From Ruminococcus flavefaciens (lineage in GTDB: Bacteria; Bacillota; Clostridia; Oscillospirales; Ruminococcaceae): a stretch of DNA of 22,303 nt. The position numbers and the translations under genes were made by a program. The stretch lies in NCBI GenBank assembly GCA_002350065.1, contig DEDQ01000041.1:5382-27684 (forward strand), read 5' to 3'. The notes below the pieces were generated by a model that was not told where the DNA came from, did not search any database, and saw nothing but the letters and a program-made list of their open reading frames with translations. Below, piece by piece: positions 1 to 7,639 of this stretch (position 1 is the stretch's first letter; every line of letters begins with the position of its first letter).

Positions 1-1010
1 TGGCGGATACGCTCGCGGGTAACGTCAAAGCGCTGACCTACCTCCTCGAGAGTACGTGCCTTGCCGTCCTCGAGACCGAATCGGAGCTTGAGCACCTTTG
101 CCTCCCTGTCTGTGAGGGTAGCAAGCACCTCGTTGAGCTGTTCCTTGAGGAGCGTGTGCGATGCTGCTTCAGCCGGAGCGGGAGCGTCATCATCGGGGAT
201 AAAGTCGCCGAGGTGGCTGTCCTCCTCCTCGCCGATAGGAGTTTCGAGGGAAACGGGGTCCTGAGCGACGCGCATTATCTCGCGTACCTTGTCAACGGGC
301 ATATTGAGCTTGTCCGCGATCTCCTCGGGACTGGGGTCGTGACCGTTTTCGTGGAGGAGCTGGCTTGACACCTTCTTTACCTTGGTGATAGTCTCTACCA
401 TGTGAACGGGGATACGGATAGTTCTTGCCTGATCGGCAATAGCACGGGTTATAGCCTGACGTATCCACCATGTAGCGTATGTCGAGAACTTGAAGCCCTT
501 GGTGTAGTCGAACTTCTCAACAGCCTTGATAAGACCGAGGTTGCCCTCCTGAATGAGGTCGAGGAACTGCATTCCTCTGCCGACGTACTTCTTAGCGATA
601 CTTACAACAAGACGGAGGTTTGCCTCGGAAAGACGCTTCTTGGCGTATTTGTCGCCCTTTGCCATGCGCTGTGCGAGCTCTATCTCCTCCTCAGTTGTGA
701 GAAGCGGAACTCGTCCTATCTCCTTGAGGTATATCTTAACAGGGTCGTCGATAGCGATACCCTCGGTCGAGAGAGCCATTTCGAGGTCGTCAGTGATTGA
801 CGAATCCATACCTATCTTGAGGTCGGCGTCAACGTTCATATCCTCGACTATCTCGATATTGAGAGCCTCGCAGCGGTCGTAGAAGCTGTTTATCTGGTCA
901 ACGTCGAAATCGAGCTCTTCAAGAGCGTCGGTTATCTCTTTGGTGGTGAGCTTTCCGTTAGCCTGACCCTGTTCTATAAGGGCGTCGATAGTGTTTTTCT
1001 TCTGATCCAT
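1..1010 (-). CDS. rpoD: RNA polymerase primary sigma factor RpoD (3' end cut off by window)
   Basis: This is the housekeeping sigma-70 factor, which directs RNA polymerase to -35/-10 promoters. 336 codons are visible. A short region 1.1-like segment covers about residues 20-55, and region 1.2 starts near residue 88 ([17 protein letters not shown]). Region 2 covers about 118-200 and includes [22 protein letters not shown] and the -10-recognising [10 protein letters not shown]. Region 3 lies at about 203-275, and region 4 runs until the window ends at TRERIR inside the region 4.2 helix-turn-helix. There is no large non-conserved insertion after region 1, as usual in Firmicutes. The ATG at 1008-1010 follows an AGGAGG site. 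It is the last visible gene of a dgt-dnaG-rpoD run, a macromolecular synthesis type operon, and starts 70 bases after dnaG. The missing C-terminus is a window effect, not a real truncation. Confidence 0.97.
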   Translation of the reverse strand, partial: MDQKKNTIDALIEQGQANGKLTTKEITDALEELDFDVDQINSFYDRCEALNIEIVEDMNVDADLKIGMDSSITDDLEMALSTEGIAIDDPVKIYLKEIGRVPLLTTEEEIELAQRMAKGDKYAKKRLSEANLRLVVSIAKKYVGRGMQFLDLIQEGNLGLIKAVEKFDYTKGFKFSTYATWWIRQAITRAIADQARTIRIPVHMVETITKVKKVSSQLLHENGHDPSPEEIADKLNMPVDKVREIMRVAQDPVSLETPIGEEEDSHLGDFIPDDDAPAPAEAASHTLLKEQLNEVLATLTDREAKVLKLRFGLEDGKARTLEEVGQRFDVTRERIR

Positions 1011-1080
1011 GGTGATTCCTCCTGAATTCTGGATTTCCCTTGATTTATACAAAAACTGAATGAGTTTTGCGTTTGCTGTA

Positions 1081-2832
1081 TTACTTCTTTTTCGAGCTGA
1101 ACATCTCGCGGAGCTGGTCGTCGGAAATATCCTCGTCTGCGCTGTTTTTTACTGCGCTGCTTTTTTTCAGAGCAGAAGCGCAGTCCTCAACGGCTGCCTC
1201 GGAGACTGAAAAATCCTGCTTTTTTGCTATCATGCCGCTTATTTTTCCCATTTCCTCGGGAGAAAATTCACTGGCAAGCAGCGAGAGAGAGAATTTTTCG
1301 CTGTTCCTTATCGCTTCGAGCAGCGCTTCATAAACTCGTTTATTGAAGCTTGTAACGAATATATCCGGCGGAGCTTTTTCCGCTATCCTGTCTGCGTCTT
1401 CCGGACGCATGATAAGAGTCCGGATTATTGTTTCCTCTGCGCGTGATTCTCTGCGAAATTTAGCTGCTTCGGGGTTTATTTCATCGCGGACGTATGTAGT
1501 GTTTGCCTGAATTGTTTTCCACTCGTTCTTTTTCTGACTGTTCCGGCGTATGCGGATTATCTCGCTGATATGGGATTTCAGCACGTCCGGAGCAATATCG
1601 CATTTCTTGGCGGTCCGCGAGATATAGACCTCGCGTTCAAGCGGCGATTCGATGCCGGCAAGTACGTTTGACACTCTCTTCAGCAGCTCTACCTTGCCGC
1701 CCTCGGAGTCGATATCAAGACCGTCCTCGCAGCGGTCGAGCATGAAGTTGTTGGCGTCGTCCGAGCCCTCAATGAGCATACGGAATCGGGCGGCTCCGAA
1801 TTTTTTTATGTATTCATCGGGGTCTTTCGCGCCTTCCATGCGGAGTATCTTTGTGCGCAGTCCGACCTCTGAGAAGTGGTTGATAGCTTTTTGAGTTGCC
1901 CTCTGACCGGCTCCGTCGCTGTCGTAGGCGATAACGACCTCGTCGCAGTAGTGGCTGATGAGGCGCGCCTGATTCGGCGTGATAGCGGTTCCGAGCGTGG
2001 CAACTACGTTTTCAAAGCCTGCCTGATTGACGGCGATGACGTCCATATAGCCCTCGCAGAGGATAAGCCGCTTGGAATCAGCATTCTTGGCAAAGTGCAT
2101 GGAGAAGAGATTGCTTCCCTTGTCGAATACCGGAGTTTTGCCGGTGTTGAGGTATTTCGGCGTGGAGTTGTCGAGCACTCGTCCGCCGAAGCCGATTATA
2201 TTGCCGCGGAGGTCAACTATCGGGAACATCACGCGGTTGCGGAAAAGGTCGTAGACCTTGCCGGTTTTCTGAGATTTTCCGCCGAGCCACGCATCGACTA
2301 TCTCATCGTCGCTGTAGCCCTTGGAATGCAGCACGTTTATGAGGTCGTAGTACGAATCAGAGGCAAATCCGAGCCCGTACTTCTTGATAGTCTGCGGCGA
2401 GAGCTTTCGGTTGTAGAAGTATTGCAGACCCGCCTTGTTGCTGCCGCTTATGAGGTTCTTGTAAAAGTAGTTCGCGGCGATGCGGTTCATCTCGTAAATG
2501 CGCGTTCTGCGCTGGGCAGTACGGTCATCGCGGGAATTATTCTCGGGCACCTGCAAGCCGCTCCGCTCTGCAAGGAGCTTGACCGCCTCAACAAAGTCGA
2601 GGTTCTCGGCTTTCATCGTGAAGGTGATAACGTCTCCGCCGGCTCCGCAGCCGAAGCAGTAAAAGCTCTGCGTATCGGTGAAAACGGTGCATGAGGGTGT
2701 CTTTTCCGAGTGAAAAGGACACGAGCAGACGTAGTTCCTGCCGCGGCGTATGAGGTTCACATACGAGCCCATTACCGTTTCTATCGGGTTTGCATTTCTG
2801 AGAGCGTAGAGAAATTCGTCGTTTTTCTGCAT
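1081..2832 (-). CDS. dnaG: DNA primase DnaG
   Basis: DnaG makes the RNA primers used by the replisome and is recruited by the replicative helicase through its C-terminal domain. The 583 residues are normal for the family. A CHC2-type zinc module is visible near the N-terminus (C38, H41, C59, C62, in [11 protein letters not shown] and YCFGCGAGG). The catalytic core follows, with RNRVMFPI and FGGRVL. The TOPRIM domain carries E260 ([10 protein letters not shown]) and the metal-binding D304 and D306 (YDSDGAG). The C-terminal part, about 450-583, is the more variable helicase-interacting region. The ATG at 2832 lies only 4 bases past the dgt stop and has a GGAAGTGA ribosome site, so the two are probably co-translated. 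rpoD follows downstream. Confidence 0.97.
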   Translation of the reverse strand: MQKNDEFLYALRNANPIETVMGSYVNLIRRGRNYVCSCPFHSEKTPSCTVFTDTQSFYCFGCGAGGDVITFTMKAENLDFVEAVKLLAERSGLQVPENNSRDDRTAQRRTRIYEMNRIAANYFYKNLISGSNKAGLQYFYNRKLSPQTIKKYGLGFASDSYYDLINVLHSKGYSDDEIVDAWLGGKSQKTGKVYDLFRNRVMFPIVDLRGNIIGFGGRVLDNSTPKYLNTGKTPVFDKGSNLFSMHFAKNADSKRLILCEGYMDVIAVNQAGFENVVATLGTAITPNQARLISHYCDEVVIAYDSDGAGQRATQKAINHFSEVGLRTKILRMEGAKDPDEYIKKFGAARFRMLIEGSDDANNFMLDRCEDGLDIDSEGGKVELLKRVSNVLAGIESPLEREVYISRTAKKCDIAPDVLKSHISEIIRIRRNSQKKNEWKTIQANTTYVRDEINPEAAKFRRESRAEETIIRTLIMRPEDADRIAEKAPPDIFVTSFNKRVYEALLEAIRNSEKFSLSLLASEFSPEEMGKISGMIAKKQDFSVSEAAVEDCASALKKSSAVKNSADEDISDDQLREMFSSKKK

Positions 2833-2836
2833 TATA

Positions 2837-3832
2837 TCACTTCCAGAATTTGGGAACGAACAGCTCGGTGTAGAGGTCTACGGCGTAGCTGTCGCTCATG
2901 CCTGAGATGTAGTCGCAGACAGCACGGTCGGGGTCGAGCTCTTTGGCGATGTCCTTGTACTCAGCGGGGAGCTTGTTTATATTGTTTATGAAGTAGTCAT
3001 ATAGCTTGCGGATAAGGAGCTCTGCCTTTTCCTCCTCCTGCTTGGCGGCAGGATTGGTATAGACCTTGGCGAACATGAACTTTTTAAGGTCGTCATGAGC
3101 TCGTCTTATCGCGGGAGAGAAGTCGATATCGTAGGCTCCGTGGTCTATTACCGAGGCGATAAGAGTGGTGATGCGCCGCGTCTTGGAGCTTCCGAGCACG
3201 TTCACGCAGTCGCGCGGAAGGTCGCTCTGGCTGAGAATGCCTGCGCGGATAGAGTCCTCGATATCGTGGTTTATGTAGGCGATAGTGTCGGCAAGGCGGA
3301 CGATGTTGCCCTCCTTTGTCTCGGCTATCTTATTGGTGTGGCAGAGTATGCCGTCGCGGACGGCGTATGTAAGATTGAGACCGTGTCCCTTCTTTTCGAG
3401 GTATTCCACAACGCGGAGACTCTGCTCGTAGTGCTTGAAGCCGTGGGGGCAAATCTCATTGAGCACCTTTTCTCCGCAGTGACCGAAGGGCGAATGTCCG
3501 AGGTCGTGACCGAGGGCGATAGCCTCTGTGAGGTCCTCGTTTAGACGCATACCGCGGGCGATAGTACGTGCTATCTGTGATACCTCGAGAGTGTGCGTCA
3601 GGCGGGTGCGGTAGTGGTCTCCGACAGGGGAGAGGAACACCTGAGTTTTACGTTTGAGGCGCCTGAACGAATTGCAGTGTAGGATACGGTCGCGGTCGCG
3701 CTGGAAATCAGTGCGGTACGGGCATTTGTCCTCGTATTTTTCGCGGTGTACCATTTTCTCGTTCACGCTTGTGCAGGCTTCCTTGCTGAGGATACCGAGC
3801 TCGGTTATCTCATATTGTTCTCTTACTGTCAA
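2837..3832 (-). CDS. dgt: deoxyguanosinetriphosphate triphosphohydrolase-like protein (HD domain)
   Basis: This HD-domain phosphohydrolase belongs to the dGTPase family, whose members split dNTPs into deoxynucleoside and triphosphate and help balance dNTP pools. The 331 residues contain the family signature: TDFQRDRDRILHCNSFRRLK, then H80 in RTRLTHTLEV, H109-D110 in ALGHDLGHSPFGH, and a later metal Asp in RLADTIAYINHD. The start is TTG at 3832, chosen because an AGGGGGGA ribosome site sits 6-8 bases upstream and the N-terminal residues look family-like. The next ATG (residue 27) has no comparable site. Its position directly before dnaG fits a replication-linked role. Members in Gram-positives are often annotated only as dGTPase-like, so the exact nucleotide preference is not certain. 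Confidence 0.93.
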   Translation of the reverse strand: MTVREQYEITELGILSKEACTSVNEKMVHREKYEDKCPYRTDFQRDRDRILHCNSFRRLKRKTQVFLSPVGDHYRTRLTHTLEVSQIARTIARGMRLNEDLTEAIALGHDLGHSPFGHCGEKVLNEICPHGFKHYEQSLRVVEYLEKKGHGLNLTYAVRDGILCHTNKIAETKEGNIVRLADTIAYINHDIEDSIRAGILSQSDLPRDCVNVLGSSKTRRITTLIASVIDHGAYDIDFSPAIRRAHDDLKKFMFAKVYTNPAAKQEEEKAELLIRKLYDYFINNINKLPAEYKDIAKELDPDRAVCDYISGMSDSYAVDLYTELFVPKFWK

Positions 3833-3943
3833 AACTATCCCCCCTGATAAAATGATTCAGAATCGAGAATTACTTTACGATAAAAAATCTCTATATATCT
3901 TATACTCCGAAAATGAGTTTTTCCCTTTAATTTTTCCAAAAAA

Positions 3944-4576
3944 TTATCCAAGAACTGATGAAAAGTCCTCATAGGCTTCTCCGAGGTCGGAAACGTTCGC
4001 CGAGCCGTTAGTTACCTCTGTGAGCTCGGTTTTCAGGGCTTCGAGCTTCTCCGAGAGCACAAGTATCTCAAGCGTGACCTCGCTCCCGAAATCGGAGCTT
4101 ACAGTTATCGTGTCGAATCGGGGCAGGATATAGCTTATCTTGCCGTACATTCCGTAATCCGCGGAAATACTGAGCCTGTGGCAGAGCCGCATATCCATGA
4201 TGTGAGCTGCATCGCAGGCGAGTGCTGCTGCGTGGGAGTAAGCTCTTACGAGACCGCCTCCGCCGAGGAGTATGCCTCCGAAATAGCGCGTAACTACGAT
4301 GCAGACGTCGGTGAGTCCGCGCTTCTGCAAAACGTCGAGCACCGGAACTCCGGCAGTGCCCTGCGGTTCGCCGTCGTCGGAATAACGGGAAATATTGTCC
4401 TGCCTCACGATGTAGGCGTAGACGTTATGCCTTGCCTTGCGGTGCATGGACTTTATCCTGTTCACGAATTCAACAGCCTCGTCGCCGGTCTTTACCGGAG
4501 CGATATAGCCGATGAACTCGGATTTTTTTTCAACGAAGGAAGCCTCAGCGGGGCTTGAAATTGTGAAATAGTTCAT
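3944..4576 (-). CDS. YigZ/IMPACT family protein
   Basis: This 210-residue protein of the UPF0029 (IMPACT) family has the conserved core DGEPQGTAGVPVLDVL followed by VVTRYFGGILLGGGGLVRAYS at about residues 66-110. The C-terminal part, about 135-200, matches the ferredoxin-like second domain of bacterial YigZ proteins. Bacterial members are thought to bind nucleic acid or act in translation-related stress, by analogy with eukaryotic IMPACT, but their biochemical role is unsettled. The ATG at 4576 is preceded by AAAGGTG. It starts about 55 bases after rpmE, with the rpmE terminator in between, so it is probably expressed by read-through or from a weak promoter I cannot place. A 111-base gap separates it from dgt; I see no strong promoter in that gap. 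Confidence 0.9.
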   Translation of the reverse strand: MNYFTISSPAEASFVEKKSEFIGYIAPVKTGDEAVEFVNRIKSMHRKARHNVYAYIVRQDNISRYSDDGEPQGTAGVPVLDVLQKRGLTDVCIVVTRYFGGILLGGGGLVRAYSHAAALACDAAHIMDMRLCHRLSISADYGMYGKISYILPRFDTITVSSDFGSEVTLEILVLSEKLEALKTELTEVTNGSANVSDLGEAYEDFSSVLG

Positions 4577-4598
4577 ATGGCACCTTTCATGATTAAGG

Positions 4599-4626
4599 AA
4601 AAAAGCCGCTCTGAGATGAGCGGCTT
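4599..4626 (-). terminator. intrinsic terminator after rpmE
   Basis: Read on the minus strand, AAGCCGCTC, a 6-base loop and GAGCGGCTT form a perfect 9-bp stem, followed by a run of T residues (A4599-A4604 on the plus strand). It begins 5 bases after the rpmE stop and ends shortly before the yigZ start, so it would set how much transcription reaches yigZ. Confidence 0.85.
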
Positions 4627-4631
4627 ATAAA

Positions 4632-4835
4632 TCACTTGTCGAGATTGAAACGCTTCTTGAATCTGTCAACGCGTCCGCCTGTATCAACAAGCTTCTGCTT
4701 TCCGGTATAGAACGGATGGCACTTTGAGCAGATTTCGACCTTGATGTTCTCCTTTGTAGACATTGTCTCCATTACGTTGCCGCAGTGGCAAGTGATAGTT
4801 GTCTTAAACATTTCAGGATGGATTCCCTCTTTCAC
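4632..4835 (-). CDS. rpmE: large ribosomal subunit protein bL31, zinc-binding form
   Basis: bL31 is a small protein of the 50S subunit that bridges to the small subunit. The 67 residues have normal length and contain TITCHCGN and [13 protein letters not shown], giving the four Cys of the zinc-binding (C+) form. The start is GTG at 4835, because GGAGGTG lies just upstream and the protein then begins KEGIHPEM as in the family. A longer in-frame reading from an ATG at 4907 would add 24 unrelated residues and begin close to the predicted transcription start; I reject it. It has its own consensus promoter at 4923-4951 and a terminator right behind, so it is mainly a single-gene unit. Confidence 0.95.
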   Translation of the reverse strand: MKEGIHPEMFKTTITCHCGNVMETMSTKENIKVEICSKCHPFYTGKQKLVDTGGRVDRFKKRFNLDK

Positions 4836-4922
4836 GATTTTCACCTCCGGATAAGATTTTGTATTATCGTGCAGCCCATCAGTTCCTTTAGACAGTAGTG
4901 CCAACATACATTACAGTAATTA

Positions 4923-4951
4923 ATTATATCACACAGAGCCGTGTGTGTCAA
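4923..4951 (-). promoter_or_regulatory. consensus sigma-70 promoter of rpmE
   Basis: On the minus strand TTGACA (4946-4951), a 17-base spacer and TATAAT (4923-4928) match the consensus exactly. An A/T-rich stretch upstream (about 4952-4985) could act as an UP element. It leaves a leader of roughly 80 bases before the GTG start. The spacer contains an imperfect CACAC/GTGTG dyad. Confidence 0.9.
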
Positions 4952-5041
4952 GAGTAGAAATATATTTTTTTATTTTAATTTAATTCCGTTCAACGGCTCT
5001 GAGCTGAAAAAGTCGTTTTCCCGATACTATTATATAAAGAC

Positions 5042-6364
5042 TCAGCTGCTCTTGCGGAAATTTGTATCGGTGAAGATGCGGGCGAAAATCAGTCCGAGCG
5101 GGAGCGAAGCGACTATCAGTGCGGCTTTGCACAGCCACAGTCCGCCGGTTGAGATGTCGTTCTGAGCAATGAAGAAAATGCCCTTATACATGAACATTCC
5201 GGGTACCATTATAACTATAGAGGGCACGGTGAGGGATATTCTCGGGTAGCCTATCCAGCTTTTCAGCGCCGAAGCCATAAGTCCGGCGGAGAGAGCTCCG
5301 ATGAAAGCCGCGAAACTCACGGGGATATTGGTGAAGTCGATGAGCTCGAGCCTGAGCGTATTCGCTGTCATGCCGATGAGTCCGGCTGTGAGAGCCATTT
5401 TTCGCGGACTGTTGAACATCAGCGAGAAGCCGTACACGCCGCAGAAGCTCGTAATTAGCCTGAAAACGAGCATGAGCACGGGCGAGAGCTCCAGCTCGGG
5501 GAAATCAGAGGGGGCGAAGCTGAACAGAGTTGCCGTTATCCAGCCGGTGAGCGTTGCCATTGTGATTATGAGCAGGGCGTAGGCAACTCGTTCAAGACCG
5601 GAGCGGAGGTCCAGCTTTGAGAGGTCGATGCCTCCGGTTATGAGCGGGAATCCGGGGATAACAAACAGCATTGAACAGATATATCCCGCCTGATGTACCT
5701 CTGAAACACCGAAGAGCATTTCCGCGAGCTTTATTAGAAGTACATATGTACAGCAGGCGGAAGCGACTCCGGCGGTGACGTTGCCGAAGAGTGTGATATG
5801 CCGTTCGAGAAGCTTTTTTCGCACGAAATTTCCGATGCCGGCACCGAAGAATGCACACGCCATTTCAACTATACCGCCGCCGAGAAGAAAGGTGAATGCA
5901 CAGCAGGCGAGGGCTGACGCGAGTCCGAGGTTCCATGCCTTGTAGTTCGCCGGCAGTGTTTCAAGCTTGTCAAGTATGCGGTGGAACTGCTCGACGGAGT
6001 ATTTTCCGGCGCGTTCGGCGAAGCCGTCGGTGAAGGATTCAAGCGAGCGGAGCTTGTCAGTGTTTACGCCCGTAGTGTGGAGCGAGAGCGCATTCGTGAA
6101 GGTCTCGCCGCTGTCGGCGCAGGTGTATTCTATGCTCAGCAGACCAATATCGGCGTTGCAGGTTATCCCGAGCCCGCGGGCTATCTTGTTCATGGAAGCG
6201 CGGACGCGCCATGCTCCTGTTCCGACGGACAGCATGAGAAGTCCTACTCTGCCGACGAGCGAAGCTTTTTCGCGGAGCGAAGCCTCTGCGGCAGGAGCGG
6301 TGTTGTCAGCGGCTATCATGTCCTGCCAGCCGATGGTCATGTGCTGTTTTCTGAATTTGCTCAT
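5042..6364 (-). CDS. threonine/serine exporter family membrane protein (ThrE type)
   Basis: This 440-residue membrane protein has the two-part ThrE layout. A soluble N-terminal domain (about residues 30-165; RVGLLMLSVGTGAWRVRASM, then a region with SIEYTC) is followed by about ten hydrophobic segments from residue 170 onward. A conserved-looking stretch VIPGFPLITGGIDLSKLDLRSGLERVAYA lies mid-protein, and GIFFIAQND lies near the C-terminus. ThrE proteins export threonine and serine in Corynebacterium; in gut Firmicutes the substrate is inferred only from family membership. The ATG at 6364 has AAGGAG at a normal distance. It has its own promoter at 6506-6534 and a leader of about 135 bases with a strong hairpin. 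No clear terminator separates it from rpmE downstream. Confidence 0.85.
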   Translation of the reverse strand: MSKFRKQHMTIGWQDMIAADNTAPAAEASLREKASLVGRVGLLMLSVGTGAWRVRASMNKIARGLGITCNADIGLLSIEYTCADSGETFTNALSLHTTGVNTDKLRSLESFTDGFAERAGKYSVEQFHRILDKLETLPANYKAWNLGLASALACCAFTFLLGGGIVEMACAFFGAGIGNFVRKKLLERHITLFGNVTAGVASACCTYVLLIKLAEMLFGVSEVHQAGYICSMLFVIPGFPLITGGIDLSKLDLRSGLERVAYALLIITMATLTGWITATLFSFAPSDFPELELSPVLMLVFRLITSFCGVYGFSLMFNSPRKMALTAGLIGMTANTLRLELIDFTNIPVSFAAFIGALSAGLMASALKSWIGYPRISLTVPSIVIMVPGMFMYKGIFFIAQNDISTGGLWLCKAALIVASLPLGLIFARIFTDTNFRKSS

Positions 6365-6450
6365 ATGGTTCTCCTTGTATTTTTATCACGAGTATGTGAG
6401 ATGCGGTATATCAAAGTACAAATTGTCAGTTAAAAAATATTTTTTATCAT

Positions 6451-6494
6451 TGCAACGCCATAAAAGTCAGTATATAATACTAAAGGCGTTTGCA
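6451..6494 (-). promoter_or_regulatory. hairpin in the 5' leader of the thrE-like gene
   Basis: On the minus-strand transcript, TGCAAACGCC near the predicted transcription start pairs with GGCGTTGCA about 25 bases later (9 bp with one bulged A). Between them AGTAT/ATACT can form an inner dyad. It is followed by an A6-T-A-T6 palindrome (6435-6448 region), not by a simple U-run, so it is not a textbook terminator. It may control mRNA stability or access of a regulator. Confidence 0.5.
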
Positions 6495-6505
6495 TCAGCA
6501 GTTTC

Positions 6506-6534
6506 ATTATAGCACTTAATTGTGAACAAATCAA
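6506..6534 (-). promoter_or_regulatory. promoter of thrE-like exporter gene
   Basis: On the minus strand TTGATT (6529-6534), a 17-base spacer and TATAAT (6506-6511) form a near-consensus promoter, placing the start of transcription near 6499. Confidence 0.75.
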
Positions 6535-6578
6535 CGATTACTCGCGGCTCTTCAAATATAAAATCAATAGGGCTATAT

Positions 6579-6625
6579 CCTGTATCAATAACACAATTAC
6601 AGGTTTCATATCAACGCCGAGTTGA
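6579..6625. repeat. two inverted repeats upstream of the XRE-GH44 promoter
   Basis: CCTGTA (6579-6584) and TACAGG (6598-6603) form a perfect 6-bp dyad around 13 bases. TCAAC (6611-6615) and GTTGA (6621-6625) form a perfect 5-bp dyad around GCCGA. Both lie just upstream of the -35 box at 6647, where an activator or repressor could bind. Each is short enough to arise by chance; their clustering is the point of interest. Confidence 0.4.
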
Positions 6626-6646
6626 AATCTATAAAGGATAAATCGC

Positions 6647-6684
6647 TTGAAATCAACTTACAGATGTGATATAATGAAATCACA
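6647..6684 (+). promoter_or_regulatory. promoter of XRE regulator-GH44 unit with overlapping dyad
   Basis: TTGAAA (6647-6652), a 17-base spacer and TATAAT (6670-6675) make a strong promoter. A perfect dyad TGTGAT-N8-ATCACA (6665-6684) straddles the -10 box. A protein bound there would block polymerase, so it is a good operator candidate, possibly for the XRE protein itself. Confidence 0.75.
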
Positions 6685-6760
6685 GCAAAGATATTGACCG
6701 GAAATTGCAAACAAGTGCATTACTCACCGACAACTCACAAAAAGGGAGGACGCTCTCAAT

Positions 6761-7615
6761 ATGAAGTTGAGCTTTAGTGAAAACCTCGTCAGATACCGGA
6801 AAAGAGCCGGACTGACTCAACAGCAGCTTGCCCAGAAGCTTTCGATAACTCCTCAGGCTGTTTCAAAATGGGAAAAGGGAAGCTATCCCGACTGTGAGCT
6901 TCTCCCGAAGCTTTCACAGATACTCGACGTTTCGCTCGATGTTCTCTTCGGCCTTAAAGACGAAGAGGGCAAGGTAAGCCTTAACACGGCTGTTCTTGCT
7001 GAGCTCGACAAGCTCGGCGAGGAGGAAAAGGGCAAACGCGCTATGGAGCTTTTCTATACCATGCTCTGCGCTTTCGGAAAAGGCACTTCACCCGAACACG
7101 CAAGTTTGCCTGAGAGCTTCACGCGCGAGACCTATGCTCAGCTCAGAACAGATTACGAGCTCGCGATAGCACGTCTGAATCAGGATATGCAGTACCTCTG
7201 CTTCATGCGTATCCCCGATAACGGCATAAACAGCTATTTCTCAATTGAGCCCCGTCTGCTTGAGCTCTTCTCTCTGCTTTCGGACGAGAATGCTATGCTT
7301 GTGATATCCTATGCTGAGACCCTCAGCAGAAACAATATCCTAACCAAAGAATGTATCTCTAAGGAGCTTTCTATCCCATTCGATACCGTATCTGCAATAG
7401 TTGACAGGTGTGAGAGGCTCGGCATTATGTGGCAGCTTACCGCTAATACCGGCGGAGGCGAGACCTTCCCGATATACGGCTATGTTCATAATGTTCCCCT
7501 CGTTGGTATCCTCACCCTCGCCAAATCGCTTGTCAATTATATCTCGTTTCCCGATCCAGATATCGACACATGGAAGACTGCGCCTTTCAGAATACAGCCA
7601 CAGGACACTGATTAA
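6761..7615 (+). CDS. XRE-family transcriptional regulator with unassigned C-terminal domain
   Basis: This is a 284-residue regulator. Residues 5-62 are a Cro/C1-type helix-turn-helix, with the recognition region QQQLAQKLSITPQAVSKWEKG and then LPKLSQILDVSLDVLFGL, and should bind a short dyad. Residues 75-284 are a helical domain I do not recognise. Within it, about 195-235 (NNILTKECISKELSIPFDTV, then SAIVDRCERLGIMWQL) reads like a winged-helix fold, possibly a second DNA- or ligand-binding module. The start is an ATG with GGGAGG 11 bases upstream. The gene ends 24 bases before the GH44 gene on the same strand, so it very probably shares its transcript and is likely to control it. Candidate operators lie at 6579-6684. 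No inducer can be read from the sequence. Confidence 0.85.
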   Translation: MKLSFSENLVRYRKRAGLTQQQLAQKLSITPQAVSKWEKGSYPDCELLPKLSQILDVSLDVLFGLKDEEGKVSLNTAVLAELDKLGEEEKGKRAMELFYTMLCAFGKGTSPEHASLPESFTRETYAQLRTDYELAIARLNQDMQYLCFMRIPDNGINSYFSIEPRLLELFSLLSDENAMLVISYAETLSRNNILTKECISKELSIPFDTVSAIVDRCERLGIMWQLTANTGGGETFPIYGYVHNVPLVGILTLAKSLVNYISFPDPDIDTWKTAPFRIQPQDTD

Positions 7616-7639
7616 TTTTTATTTCAGGAGGTAAAAAAC

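Larger units (their letters stand above)
6365..6760. other. 396-base divergent regulatory region between thrE-like gene and XRE regulator
   Basis: No protein gene is visible here. The region holds the minus-strand promoter for the exporter (6506-6534) and its leader hairpin (6451-6494). It also holds a strong plus-strand promoter for the regulator-GH44 unit (6647-6675) and a second plus-strand promoter-like match, TTGCAA-N17-TATAAT (6450-6478). Three dyads lie in or before the plus promoter: CCTGTA-N13-TACAGG (6579-6603), TCAAC-N5-GTTGA (6611-6625) and TGTGAT-N8-ATCACA (6665-6684). Confidence 0.7.

Noticed and set aside
1876..2694. 272-codon open frame on the plus strand opposite dnaG
   Set aside because: It is antisense to a clearly coding, motif-complete primase, has no family-like residues and no convincing ribosome site. 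It is a shadow of the GC-biased codon pattern.
4836..4907. 24-residue N-terminal extension of rpmE
   Set aside because: bL31 starts at about KEGIHPEM, and GGAGGTG sits exactly before the GTG at 4835. The extra residues match nothing.
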